From Vibrio sp. DW001 (GTDB lineage: Bacteria; Pseudomonadota; Gammaproteobacteria; Enterobacterales; Vibrionaceae): a stretch of DNA of 64,000 nt. This document shows positions 1 to 8,729 of the stretch, one piece after another. The stretch covers positions 3,286,001 through 3,350,000 of the forward strand of contig NZ_CP091975.1 in the NCBI RefSeq assembly GCF_029016285.1, written 5' to 3'. The first letter of the stretch is position 1. Each line of letters starts with the position of its first letter. Both the position numbers and the translations under genes were made by a program. The notes under the pieces are model-generated. The model was given only the letters and a program-made list of their open reading frames with translations. It was not told the origin of the DNA and searched no databases.

Positions 1-530
1 GGTATGGCTAGATTATAATAGGTTTCAAATATCCGGGTTTGGTAACACAGTTTTGAGCCATTTTCGAGCGATGGACCAACAGCGAAGTCAACGTCCTTCG
101 AAGCAATTTTGTCCGGAGTATTACTATTCCAATTGACAATATTAAACCTAATATTTGGAAAAGATCGGCTCAACTGAGAATAAAGCGCATTGCCAAACAG
201 ACTAACATCAACAGGAAGTAAACTGATGACCACATGCCGATCGGTCTCAAATGTGTTTTCAATCGCTTCCTCAATGACGGCATCGAGTCCAGCAAGTTTT
301 ATTTCAATCTTAGGCGCAAGCCATTCTGTAAATGCGGTTGGTTCAAGACCACTGGCATGACGAACAAATAGCGGGTCATTAAAACCTTCCCTCAGCTTGC
401 TCAACATCTTGCTTACTGAACTATCGGTATGACCCAACTGTTTGGCCACTAAAGATAAGCTTCTGAGTTTGTAAATTAATAGATAGACATGTAATAGATT
501 ATAATCAATCTTCTTAACTGCATCTGACAT
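1..530 (-). CDS. LysR-family transcriptional regulator, cut by left edge
   Basis: The minus strand is open from an ATG at 530 to the window edge, giving the first 176 or so residues of a protein usually about 300 long. The N-terminus has the LysR winged-helix pattern: a conserved DYNLLHVY start, an AKQLGHTDSSVSKMLSKLR recognition region and DPLFVRHASGLEPT, the usual end of the DNA-binding domain. The start of the effector-binding domain follows. An AAAGAG-like ribosome site sits 9 bases before the ATG at 530; another in-frame ATG at 539 lacks spacing for it. The gene diverges from the glycyl radical enzyme gene at 777, so it may control that operon. The 246-base gap between them contains a 14-bp near-palindrome (TGAAAAATGTTTCA, about 638-651) but no clean FNR site. 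The effector is unknown. Confidence 0.85.
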   Translation of the reverse strand, partial: MSDAVKKIDYNLLHVYLLIYKLRSLSLVAKQLGHTDSSVSKMLSKLREGFNDPLFVRHASGLEPTAFTEWLAPKIEIKLAGLDAVIEEAIENTFETDRHVVISLLPVDVSLFGNALYSQLSRSFPNIRFNIVNWNSNTPDKIASKDVDFAVGPSLENGSKLCYQTRIFETYYNLAI

Positions 531-776
531 TTCAACCATCTCTTTACTTTTAATATTTATATAACGATGACCTACAATTTATATAAATACAGACATTATG
601 CAATATCTAAAATATGGACGGTTCGTCAACTTGATGTGAAAAATGTTTCATTAACGACGTCTATCCGCCACTTTTTTCAAAATGTGATGAGTGTGCCTTT
701 GCCTTTCCATATTACATTAGTTGAATCGCCCGCTTGTGGGATATAGTTAGAATAGTTTATATATCAGGGCATTTTC

Positions 777-2303
777 ATGAATCAAGAACGCATTTTAAGC
801 ATCGTTACCGATGCCAATCTTTCTCCTAAACAAAAGACAAATCTATTAGCATTGGAAGCGGAAGGTAGCCTTGCCTATGTGCCTTTGTCAGCACAAGCAC
901 AGCTAGCACTTGGTGAAGGTGTTCTCTGTGACATGTTTGAAGGCAACGCGCCATTTAAACCAAGGTATGTCTTACCTGACTACGGCATGTTCCTTAAACA
1001 AGGTTCTCGTTATCTAGAACTCGAACCTGCATCGACTTTAGATGAAGCACTTAATCTGCTGACGATCATTTATCATCATGTGCCATCTGTTACTTCGATT
1101 CCTGTCTATTTAGGTCAGCTCGATGAGATATTACTACCCTATGTAAATGAATTATCAGAACAGCAAATTTATCAAAAAATTAAGCTCTTCTGGATCATGC
1201 TTGATAGAACGTTACCTGATGCGTTTATGCATGCGAATATCGGCCCTACGGACAACGTCATATGTAGAACCATATTAAAAGTCGATGCCGAACTCAAACA
1301 GATAGCACCCAACCTCACCTTTATGCACGACCCTGCGATTACACCGGATAGCTTACTTCGCCAAGCTACCGCGAATATTTGTGAATGCAGCAAACCACAT
1401 GTTGCCAACTACCCTATGCACGCTGATTTTTACGGTGATAAACAATTTGGCATCGTGAGTTGCTATAATTCACTCCCCTTAGCTGGCGGCGCAAATACAC
1501 TCGTACGAATGAACTTAAAAGAAGTCGCAGCTCGTTCTAAAGATAGAGAAGAATTTCTCTCTATTGTATTGCCTGAATATTGTCAGGTTATGTTTGAGAT
1601 TATTGAAGCTCGTAGTGCATTTTTACACGAAAAGTCCAACTTCTTTGACAGTTTTTTAGTCGAAGAAAAACTCATTAATGAAGATAGGTTTGCACCGATG
1701 TTCGGTATCTTTGCCATGGCGGAAACGGTAAAAATCTTATTGGATAAAGAAGGTATTAATGCGGAATACGGCCATGATGACATAGCAAACGAACTTAGCT
1801 ATACGATCTCTGAGACCTTGGCTAAAATCGTTGAATCGACACCAGTAAAGTATGGCTATCACGGACGTGCCCTTCTTCACGCTCAGGCTGGCATTAGCTT
1901 AGATACTGGAGCCACTCCCGCGACTCGAATCTCCTATGGCTATGAACCCGACCCAATCACCCATATCAAGGCGACCGTAGGCCATCATAAATTTTATCCT
2001 TCTGGTATTAGCGATATTCTCACTATAGATGAAACCGTAAAATCGAACCCTGAAGCGATGTACAATTTATGTAAAGGCGCGCTAGAGCTAGGAATGAGAG
2101 AATTTACAGCGAATGTATTTTCCAATGATTTGGTTCGAATTACTGGCTATATGGTTAAGATGTCAGATATAGCAAAATACAAGCAACAAGGCTCTCGAAC
2201 CAATACCACTTTCTTAGGTTCTGAAGCCGCCGACAACACTGAAATGCTGAATCGAAAGCCTAGAGTACTCAGTGCTGAAATGAACCCGATTTATCAAAAA
2301 TAA
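777..2303 (+). CDS. yjjI: YjjI-family glycyl radical enzyme
   Basis: The 508-residue protein matches E. coli YjjI along its length. It is a glycyl radical enzyme whose substrate is not established. The glycyl radical motif near the C-terminus reads RITGYMV, with the radical glycine at about residue 457. A likely catalytic cysteine is Cys229 in the SCYNSLPLAGGA segment. The enzyme should be cytoplasmic and oxygen-sensitive, activated by the radical SAM protein encoded 8 bases downstream. The gene starts at an ATG after a TTTATATATCAGGGCATTTTC leader with only a weak ribosome site (AGGGCA). The pair resembles E. coli yjjI-yjjW, but here it lies beside a LysR gene and a beta-glucosyl aldonate cluster. 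Family assignment is strong; the reaction is unknown. Confidence 0.9.
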   Translation: MNQERILSIVTDANLSPKQKTNLLALEAEGSLAYVPLSAQAQLALGEGVLCDMFEGNAPFKPRYVLPDYGMFLKQGSRYLELEPASTLDEALNLLTIIYHHVPSVTSIPVYLGQLDEILLPYVNELSEQQIYQKIKLFWIMLDRTLPDAFMHANIGPTDNVICRTILKVDAELKQIAPNLTFMHDPAITPDSLLRQATANICECSKPHVANYPMHADFYGDKQFGIVSCYNSLPLAGGANTLVRMNLKEVAARSKDREEFLSIVLPEYCQVMFEIIEARSAFLHEKSNFFDSFLVEEKLINEDRFAPMFGIFAMAETVKILLDKEGINAEYGHDDIANELSYTISETLAKIVESTPVKYGYHGRALLHAQAGISLDTGATPATRISYGYEPDPITHIKATVGHHKFYPSGISDILTIDETVKSNPEAMYNLCKGALELGMREFTANVFSNDLVRITGYMVKMSDIAKYKQQGSRTNTTFLGSEAADNTEMLNRKPRVLSAEMNPIYQK

Positions 2304-2311
2304 TCTAAAAA

Positions 2312-3205
2312 GTGAATATTGACATTCAACCTGCGAGCCAACTTCGCACCGCTAAGGTAAGTAAAATACTGACCTATTCGTGTGTTGATGGCCCAGGTAA
2401 TCGATTGGTAATTTTTTTCCAAGGCTGCAACTTTAATTGCGCGTCATGCCATAACCCTCATTCTATTGCTCACTGTAATCATTGCGGTGAGTGTGTGGCT
2501 GAATGCCCGGATAACGCATTGACATTGAATGCACAAAACCAGGTAATCTGGCATGCAGACAAATGTACTGGTTGCGATAAATGCATCGATATCTGTTCTT
2601 TTCAATCGTCTCCCAAAATTCGCGAATACCGCCTTAACGAATTATTGACGATCATTAAAGATAACCACTTGTTTTTAAATGGCATTACTGTTTCAGGGGG
2701 TGAAGCAAGCTTGCAACTTCCTTTCATTATCTCACTATTCAAAGCGATTAAAGCAGACCCAAAACTTCAGAGTCTCACCTGTTTTATGGATAGTAATGGC
2801 TCTTTGTCAGAACAAGGTTGGAATAAAGTTTTACCTTACCTAGATGGTGCGATGATCGATCTAAAATCGTGGGATAGCTCAGTACACGAAGCGCTGGTCG
2901 GTAGAAATAATGCGGCTGTATTTCGATCTATAGATGTGTTGTCTTCCGCAAACAAGTTACATGAGATACGTCTTTTAACTATTCCCGAACAGACGGATTA
3001 TGTCTCAAACATTGACGCTTTAACCACCTACCTCAATCGGTTGCCAAACGACGTCATTATCCGCCTAAATGCATTTCAACATCATGGGGTTACTGGTGAA
3101 GCTTTGCTTTGGGAGACCTGTAGCAAAGAAGAAATTGTTGCTTTCAAGCATCTTTTACAAGAATCCATACCTCACCACATTATGATGCCACCTGCTTTTA
3201 ATTAA
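2312..3205 (+). CDS. yjjW: YjjW-family glycyl radical enzyme activase
   Basis: This 297-residue radical SAM protein should abstract a hydrogen from the glycine of the upstream YjjI-like enzyme using SAM and a 4Fe-4S cluster. The radical SAM motif CxxxCxxC is Cys39, Cys43 and Cys46. Two ferredoxin-like clusters follow: CNHCGECVAEC from residue 55 and a second CTGCDKCIDIC group around residues 85-96. The GGEASLQ segment corresponds to the SAM-binding GGE motif of glycyl radical activases. The start is a GTG only 8 bases after the yjjI stop, so translation is probably coupled. The gene ends 3 bases from the end of the convergent ABC ATPase gene, and I see no terminator between them. Confidence 0.9.
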   Translation: MNIDIQPASQLRTAKVSKILTYSCVDGPGNRLVIFFQGCNFNCASCHNPHSIAHCNHCGECVAECPDNALTLNAQNQVIWHADKCTGCDKCIDICSFQSSPKIREYRLNELLTIIKDNHLFLNGITVSGGEASLQLPFIISLFKAIKADPKLQSLTCFMDSNGSLSEQGWNKVLPYLDGAMIDLKSWDSSVHEALVGRNNAAVFRSIDVLSSANKLHEIRLLTIPEQTDYVSNIDALTTYLNRLPNDVIIRLNAFQHHGVTGEALLWETCSKEEIVAFKHLLQESIPHHIMMPPAFN

Positions 3206-3208
3206 CGA

Positions 3209-4303
3209 TTACATACGTTCGGTACTATTTGCGTCAAAAATTGAGCATTTACACGCATCAATATTGAGAAAAACCAGATCGTTAACCTCAATGAGTTGCT
3301 CACTTGGAATGCGATGAGACAATTGATGACCCGATGAGAGTCGAGACCATAACAAGGTGTCCGACCCCATAGGCTCTCTTAATTCAACCGTCCCCCGATG
3401 TAGTGACACAATATCCACTTCTGCATCCAATTGACAAGTTAAATGCTCAGGACGCACACCAAGCGTCACTTGTTGACCATTAATAACGTCTTGTTTGAAC
3501 GAATATCGGGTTACATTCAATCTCAGGTCACCAGAAACAAAATAAACACTGTCATCTTCAATTGTTAATTTACCATCGATACAGTTCATAGCAGGAGAAC
3601 CGAGAAAGGTTGCGACAAACAAATTGGCTGGTTTATTGTAAATAGTCTGTGGCACATCTAATTGCTGAATAATCCCATCTTTCATTACCGCGATCCGATC
3701 CGCTAGTGTTAGGGCTTCTATCTGGTCATGAGTAACGTAAATCATGGTAGAGCGTAATTTTTTATGCAGTTTCTTAATTTCTAACCTCAGCTCAGCACGT
3801 AGTTTTGCGTCCAAATTGGATAATGGCTCATCAAATAAGTAGATATCCGCGTCTCTAACTAAGGCTCGGCCGATAGCCACACGTTGCCTTTGCCCACCAG
3901 AGAGCGCGGCTGGTTTGCGATTTAATAGGGGTTCAAGCTGTAATAGCTTTGCTGCCCATGCAACTTTATTCTCAATGATTTGCTTATCAACACCAGCAAT
4001 CCTCAACCCAAATGACATATTCTTATGTACTGTCATCGTTGGATAAAGTGCATAGGATTGAAAGACCATACCAATACCTCGATCTTTTGGATCAAGCCAC
4101 GTCACGTCGTTTCCATTAAAGCTAATGCTTCCGCCACTGGTATCGATAAGGCCACCAATCGCATTGAGTAAGGTTGATTTTCCACACCCTGACGGACCTA
4201 ATAGAACCAAAAATTCACCATCTTCAATTCGTAGATCCAACTGCTTAACTACCTTGGTATTTTCATAGCTAATGTCGAGTTTATTAATGCTGACTACACC
4301 CAT
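3209..4303 (-). CDS. Sugar ABC transporter ATP-binding protein (MalK/UgpC family)
   Basis: This 364-residue protein is the ATPase of a carbohydrate importer. Walker A is GPSGCGKST at residues 36-44, the signature is LSGGQRQRVAIGRAL, Walker B is DIYLFDEPLSNLDAKLR, and a His-loop lies in IYVTHDQIEAL. The last 120 or so residues form the OB/TOBE-like regulatory domain typical of MalK/UgpC/MsiK proteins, which can serve several substrate-binding proteins. It is the last gene of the binding protein, permease, permease, ATPase operon read leftwards. The ATG is 4 bases after the upstream permease stop, with an AAGGGA ribosome site inside that gene's end. Substrate is inferred from the neighbouring phosphorylase to be cellobionate or a similar beta-glucosyl aldonate. 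Confidence 0.92.
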   Translation of the reverse strand: MGVVSINKLDISYENTKVVKQLDLRIEDGEFLVLLGPSGCGKSTLLNAIGGLIDTSGGSISFNGNDVTWLDPKDRGIGMVFQSYALYPTMTVHKNMSFGLRIAGVDKQIIENKVAWAAKLLQLEPLLNRKPAALSGGQRQRVAIGRALVRDADIYLFDEPLSNLDAKLRAELRLEIKKLHKKLRSTMIYVTHDQIEALTLADRIAVMKDGIIQQLDVPQTIYNKPANLFVATFLGSPAMNCIDGKLTIEDDSVYFVSGDLRLNVTRYSFKQDVINGQQVTLGVRPEHLTCQLDAEVDIVSLHRGTVELREPMGSDTLLWSRLSSGHQLSHRIPSEQLIEVNDLVFLNIDACKCSIFDANSTERM

Positions 4304-4306
4304 GTT

Positions 4307-5239
4307 CTATCCCTTTACTGCTCCAGAGGCGATGCCTCTAACAAACCAACGCCCTGAGGCAACGTATATAATAAGTGGTACTAATGAAGTTAGGATGGTC
4401 GCGGCCATATTCACGTTATACGCCCGCTCACCAGTAGTTGTATTGACGATATTGTTAAGCTGTACTGTCATCGGCAAATTGTCATTGCCGCCAAATACCA
4501 ACCCTATTAAAAAGTCATTCCAAATATTGGTTACCTGCATGATCACCGCCACAATAATAATTGGTACGGACATCGGGAAAATAATTGAGAAAAATACTTT
4601 AAAGAAACCAGCCCCGTCTATTCTTGCCGCATTAAACAACTCCACAGGTAAACCGCTATAATAATTTCTAAACAACAGCGTCATTATCGGCATACCAAAT
4701 ATCACGTGAGAAAGAACCACTCCGCTTAATGTCCCATAGATACCTATATTGGCGTAAACACGAATTAACGGATAAATAAACACCTGATAAGGAATGAAAG
4801 CACCAAGCAATAAGCAAGCAAAGAGGAGATTGGCTCCTTTTATTTTCCAAAATGAGAGTGCATAACCGTTAATCGCACCAAACATAACCGATATAACGAC
4901 ACTAGGAATCAGTATCTGTACCGAATTCCAAAAACCAACTTGCAGTCCAGAACATTCCAATCCTGTACAGGCGCTACTCCATGCCACTTTCCATGAATTA
5001 AAACTGAACTGCTGAGGTAACGAAAAAATGGAACTAATACGTATTTCATCCATTTCTTTAAATGACGTTACCAACATCACGTACAATGGTAATAGAAAGA
5101 ACAATGCTGTAATAATTAAAAAACCATAAATACCAAATCGTGCCCACTTTGCTTTAACGGTCAGTTTCCGGCCTTTGGGCATTTCATTATTGTTAACAAA
5201 ACGACTTTTGTCTTTTGAAATCATCGTGTTCATTGTCAT
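4307..5239 (-). CDS. Sugar ABC transporter permease (MalG-like)
   Basis: This integral membrane protein has about six predicted helices and the EAA-loop pattern (ELFNAARIDGAGFFKVFFSIIFPMSVP) that docks with the ATPase. The frame is open from 5293, but the better start is the ATG at 5239, giving 310 residues. That ATG overlaps the stop of the upstream permease as TAATG and has a CAGGGG ribosome site. The N-terminal 35 residues are hydrophilic and basic before the first helix, as in MalG-type subunits. It should form the transmembrane channel with the next permease. A periplasmic insert holds two cysteines (SACTGLECSG), which are unusual for the family and might form a disulfide. Confidence 0.9.
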   Translation of the reverse strand: MTMNTMISKDKSRFVNNNEMPKGRKLTVKAKWARFGIYGFLIITALFFLLPLYVMLVTSFKEMDEIRISSIFSLPQQFSFNSWKVAWSSACTGLECSGLQVGFWNSVQILIPSVVISVMFGAINGYALSFWKIKGANLLFACLLLGAFIPYQVFIYPLIRVYANIGIYGTLSGVVLSHVIFGMPIMTLLFRNYYSGLPVELFNAARIDGAGFFKVFFSIIFPMSVPIIIVAVIMQVTNIWNDFLIGLVFGGNDNLPMTVQLNNIVNTTTGERAYNVNMAATILTSLVPLIIYVASGRWFVRGIASGAVKG

Positions 5240-6132
5240 TATCGCCCCTGTTTCTTGATATAGTTTGAATAAATAAATGGCGCTATCAGACAAAGTACTG
5301 TCGTAAGTAATACGGTAGAAGCAGCCGTAGCAAGACCAATATTGGCGCGTTCGAATAGGTTATCCATTATAAACTTTGCAGGGACTTCACTTGCAATGCC
5401 AGGGCCTCCCATTGTCATCGCAACCACCACATCGTACATTTTGATAATGCTTATTGAGAGCAAAACAACAGTCGTAACAATCATCGGTCTTAACATCGGC
5501 AAAATGATACTGACGTATACCCGCCATGTAGGAATCCCATCTATTTTTGTTGCATTCCATAAGTCATCATCAATACCTCTGAGGCCCGCAAGTAATAGAG
5601 CCATAACCAAACCAGCACCTTGCCAAACCGCGGCAATCACCACGGTATAAAGCACCATATCTGGATTGACTATCCAATCGAATGAAAAAGACTCCCACCC
5701 CATACTCCGCACCGTATTTTGAATGCCAAGTTGTGGGTTAAATATCCACTGCCATACTAAGCCTGTGACAATGAATGACATGGCGTAGGGAAATAAAAAT
5801 ACGGTTCGGAAAAAACTCTCCGCTTTTATTTTTTGGTCAATAAATATAGAAAGTAAGAAGCCTAAAAAAAAACATATTGATAGAAATAGAATCGCTATAA
5901 AAACTAAGTTTTCTAATGACGTGACCCAACGTGAAGTTTCAAATAATCGCTCATATTGAGCAAAACCAACAAAGTCATTTTTAGGTAACAACTTAGAGCT
6001 ACTAAAAGACAATCGAACAGACCAGAACATGGTCCCCATATAAGCGACAAATACTGTCAAAGCCATAGGTATTATGGCTAAGTATGCAAGCAGGTTACGC
6101 CTTATATGCCGTTTGGTAGCGACTATATTCAT
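5239..6132 (-). CDS. Sugar ABC transporter permease (MalF-like)
   Basis: This 297-residue permease has six predicted helices and the cytoplasmic EAA-loop (DLWNATKIDGIPTWRVYVSIILPMLRP) that contacts the ATPase. It lacks the long periplasmic insert of enteric MalF, like most MalF-family sugar permeases of about 290-310 residues. It follows the binding-protein gene after 63 bases and overlaps the next permease by one base, so the two should be made in equal amounts. The cytosolic N-terminus is basic (TKRHIRRNLL). It is part of the same import system as the flanking genes. Confidence 0.9.
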   Translation of the reverse strand: MNIVATKRHIRRNLLAYLAIIPMALTVFVAYMGTMFWSVRLSFSSSKLLPKNDFVGFAQYERLFETSRWVTSLENLVFIAILFLSICFFLGFLLSIFIDQKIKAESFFRTVFLFPYAMSFIVTGLVWQWIFNPQLGIQNTVRSMGWESFSFDWIVNPDMVLYTVVIAAVWQGAGLVMALLLAGLRGIDDDLWNATKIDGIPTWRVYVSIILPMLRPMIVTTVVLLSISIIKMYDVVVAMTMGGPGIASEVPAKFIMDNLFERANIGLATAASTVLLTTVLCLIAPFIYSNYIKKQGR

Positions 6133-6195
6133 AGTAATTCCTTATATTACCAAGAGGATAATGCCCAACCTTGTCTGTTGGGCATATGGCGGTTA

Positions 6196-7422
6196 TTAAT
6201 CACGTAATGCACGAGCAAAGATATTGACCGCTTTATCTGTCGTCATATCTTTGCCATTCCAGACCTCAGTTACCGCATCCTTTAATGAACCGTATAGGTA
6301 TTCTTCCATCAACATAGATCCATCGGGTACTTGACGTTCTGTTACTTTAAGAATAGCAGCGCCTTTTTGAGCACAAACATCCATGGTGGAAACATCAATA
6401 TCTGTTCGAACAGGAATAGACCCTTTAAGGTTATTAAAGGCTATCTGTGTGGATGGCATTAGCATACTTTTAACTAGGTTCTGTTGAGCCTTCACTTGCG
6501 CTTTATCATCTGTTTTAGGGAAAACAAAAACGTCACCGCCAACGATATATAGCGAGTCATTTCCTAAACCAGGAAAACAACCAAAGTCTTGATCTGCCAC
6601 TTTTTTTGCTTGGGTAAACTCGCCTTTCGCCCAGTCTCCCATCACTTGCATACCTGCTTTGTCATTGATAACTAATGACGTTGTATCGTTCCAATTTCTT
6701 CCCGGAGAACCCGTGTCTACATAAGGTTTTAACTTCAAAAAAGTATCGACTACGTTTCTAAATCCTTCTGAACTCAAAGTCTTTGCATCACGTTTACCAA
6801 GCGTATCTAAGTAGAGTTGTTTCCCACCAACATTACTCAAAATAGTCGCAAATAAGAGATTCTCTTGCCAACTTTGACCACCTAAGGCTAACGGTATATA
6901 TCCCGCCTCTTTTAGTTTATCCAACGTGGAAAATAATTCGTTAGTCGTCTGTGGTTCTTTATCTATCCCCGCTTTATCAAATGCTTGCTTTGAGTACCAG
7001 AACCAACCAGGCATATGAATGTTGACTGGTGCGGCATAAAAATGACCATTTACTTTAATAGCATCAAGGGTTGGTTGAGGGAGAATCTGATCCCAATTAT
7101 TCGCATTTGCAACCGCATCAATATTATTGAGCATGTCTTCAGCGATCATTTCGTGGTACTGCTGAGAAGTATTAAACAAAGCAGCGGTCGTCGGTGCCCC
7201 CCCAATCATGCGATTAATCGCGGCGGAACGAGCGTTAGAACCACCAGCAATAGCGCTGTCTTTCCAGACACCGCCTTCTTTTTCATACGCATCAGCCAAC
7301 ACTTTAATTGCTGCAGATTCGCCACCAGATGTCCACCAGTGCATCACTTCTGCTTCTTCTTTTGCTATTACCCCCATAGAGGTTGTCGCAAGCGCAATAA
7401 CTAACGTCAGATTCTTCATCAT
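6196..7422 (-). CDS. Sugar ABC transporter substrate-binding protein (family 1)
   Basis: This 408-residue periplasmic protein starts with a signal peptide (about 20 residues, likely cut after GVIA). The mature part carries the family 1 solute-binding pattern: VMHWWTSGGESAAIKVLADAY at the start, a central QVMGDWAKGEF segment and an IPVRTDID segment near the C-terminus. The ATG has an AAAGGG ribosome site. It is the first gene of the importer operon and lies downstream of the LacI-type operator at 7480-7497, so it should be repressed without inducer. Linkage to a cellobionic acid phosphorylase suggests an oxidised or neutral beta-glucoside ligand, but the sequence alone does not show specificity. 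Confidence 0.9.
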   Translation of the reverse strand: MMKNLTLVIALATTSMGVIAKEEAEVMHWWTSGGESAAIKVLADAYEKEGGVWKDSAIAGGSNARSAAINRMIGGAPTTAALFNTSQQYHEMIAEDMLNNIDAVANANNWDQILPQPTLDAIKVNGHFYAAPVNIHMPGWFWYSKQAFDKAGIDKEPQTTNELFSTLDKLKEAGYIPLALGGQSWQENLLFATILSNVGGKQLYLDTLGKRDAKTLSSEGFRNVVDTFLKLKPYVDTGSPGRNWNDTTSLVINDKAGMQVMGDWAKGEFTQAKKVADQDFGCFPGLGNDSLYIVGGDVFVFPKTDDKAQVKAQQNLVKSMLMPSTQIAFNNLKGSIPVRTDIDVSTMDVCAQKGAAILKVTERQVPDGSMLMEEYLYGSLKDAVTEVWNGKDMTTDKAVNIFARALRD

Positions 7423-7479
7423 CGTAAATACCCTTTAAATTATTATTGTTCATACAAGTTACAGACTAACTCAGACCCT

Positions 7480-7497
7480 AATGGAATCGGTTCCATT
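7480..7497. promoter_or_regulatory. LacI-family operator palindrome
   Basis: The 18-base element reads AATGGAATCGGTTCCATT. Its half-sites AATGGAA and TTCCATT are perfect inverted repeats around a central CG, the usual layout of LacI/GalR-family operators. It lies 58 bases before the binding-protein ATG and 183 bases before the lacI-type ATG, in their shared divergent promoter. It is therefore the likely target of the regulator at 7681. I found no second copy before the phosphorylase gene. Confidence 0.8.
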
Positions 7498-7680
7498 TAT
7501 ATATTTATACTCATAGAAAACCATTTCATCCAGTCAAAAATAAACAAAATTTTAAACATGCGTCACTGGTCACGCTTTCCCTACAAATGCAACAAAACCA
7601 CAAGTATTAGTGTCAAAAATGGTAATAAAAATCTAGAATAGGAGAATAAACAGAAAAAGCAGAATACAGAGAGAAGGATT

Positions 7681-8682
7681 ATGGCCACAATAAAAGACGT
7701 TGCTAAGCTTGCAGGAGTGGGGGTTGGAACGGTTTCCAGACACATATCTGGGAGTAGTTCTGTATCCGATAAAGCACGCGAGAAAATCAATATCGCTATG
7801 CAAGCCCTTAACTACCGTCCAAACAGTATCGCTCGATCTTTATCGTCAAAAAAATCAAATATCATTGGACTCTGGGTGCCTTCTTTTTCCGGATCTTTTC
7901 ATCGTAAGATGCTTCAAACGATAGAAAGAGAACTTAGAAAACGAGACAAACATATTATTTTGGCTAACGCTGAAGACGCTAAAACAGATCAAGAGCGGAT
8001 AAAGTGTTTGGATTACCTAATAGAACGAGATTGCGATGGCATTCTTATGTCTTGTCCTGAGTTATCGATTTTTGAACTTGCGAAAGTTGAAGCGCGCTAT
8101 CCAAATATATTATTTTTAAACCGTGAGTTACCCGATCTGAAGAACAAGTCATTTAGTATTGATCACTATTTAGGTGGTCGTCTAGCAGCAGAGCATCTCG
8201 TTAACTTAGGTCACACCACATTCGCTATCGTTACGGGACGCATGAACGCACAAGATGCTCAAAAACGACATCAAGGGTTTATTGATGTTCTGGCCGACAA
8301 TAAAATACATATTGATCCTGATCTCATCATATCGGGTGGTTATAGCTTCGCTCAAGGCCTTGAGGCCACGAACACGTTGATTGCAAAGCGAAAACCATTC
8401 ACTGCTCTATTTTGCGGAAACGATAATAGTGCGATGGCGGCAATGTCAGCACTCAATCAAAATAGCTTTGTAGTAGGGAAAGATGTTGCTGTTGTAGGAT
8501 ACGATGATATCGATATCGCGGCGTATACATCCCCGCCAATGACAAGTGTAACAACACCTCTAGAAGACGTTTCTCGAAACGCATGTCATCAAATATTGAA
8601 TTTGTGTTACGGCGAAAAGCTACCAATACAGACTCATTTTACACCTCAGCTAAACATAAGAGACTCCAGTAAAATTGAATAA
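7681..8682 (+). CDS. LacI/GalR-family transcriptional repressor
   Basis: This 333-residue regulator begins with a canonical LacI helix-turn-helix (residues 3-22, IKDVAKLAGVGVGTVSRHIS) and hinge helix (NYRPNSIARSLSSKKS). A periplasmic-binding-like effector domain follows, with the late VVGYDDIDIAAYTSPPMTSV motif common to the family. An AGAAGGA ribosome site precedes the ATG. It diverges from the ABC operon across the palindrome at 7480-7497 and is followed after 47 bases by the phosphorylase gene, with which it is probably co-transcribed. The inducer is inferred to be the transported disaccharide or a product. Confidence 0.9.
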   Translation: MATIKDVAKLAGVGVGTVSRHISGSSSVSDKAREKINIAMQALNYRPNSIARSLSSKKSNIIGLWVPSFSGSFHRKMLQTIERELRKRDKHIILANAEDAKTDQERIKCLDYLIERDCDGILMSCPELSIFELAKVEARYPNILFLNRELPDLKNKSFSIDHYLGGRLAAEHLVNLGHTTFAIVTGRMNAQDAQKRHQGFIDVLADNKIHIDPDLIISGGYSFAQGLEATNTLIAKRKPFTALFCGNDNSAMAAMSALNQNSFVVGKDVAVVGYDDIDIAAYTSPPMTSVTTPLEDVSRNACHQILNLCYGEKLPIQTHFTPQLNIRDSSKIE

Positions 8683-8729
8683 GTAATCTGCTTTACACCG
8701 TATTTAATGCGTTAATTTGCAAATCTTTT

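Noticed and set aside
600..700. FNR site upstream of yjjI
   Set aside because: A TTGAT half-site at about 630 is not matched by an ATCAA at the right spacing, so I do not call FNR control.
4272..4661. Plus-strand frame across the ABC permease/ATPase junction
   Set aside because: It overlaps two well-supported genes on the other strand and has no family features.
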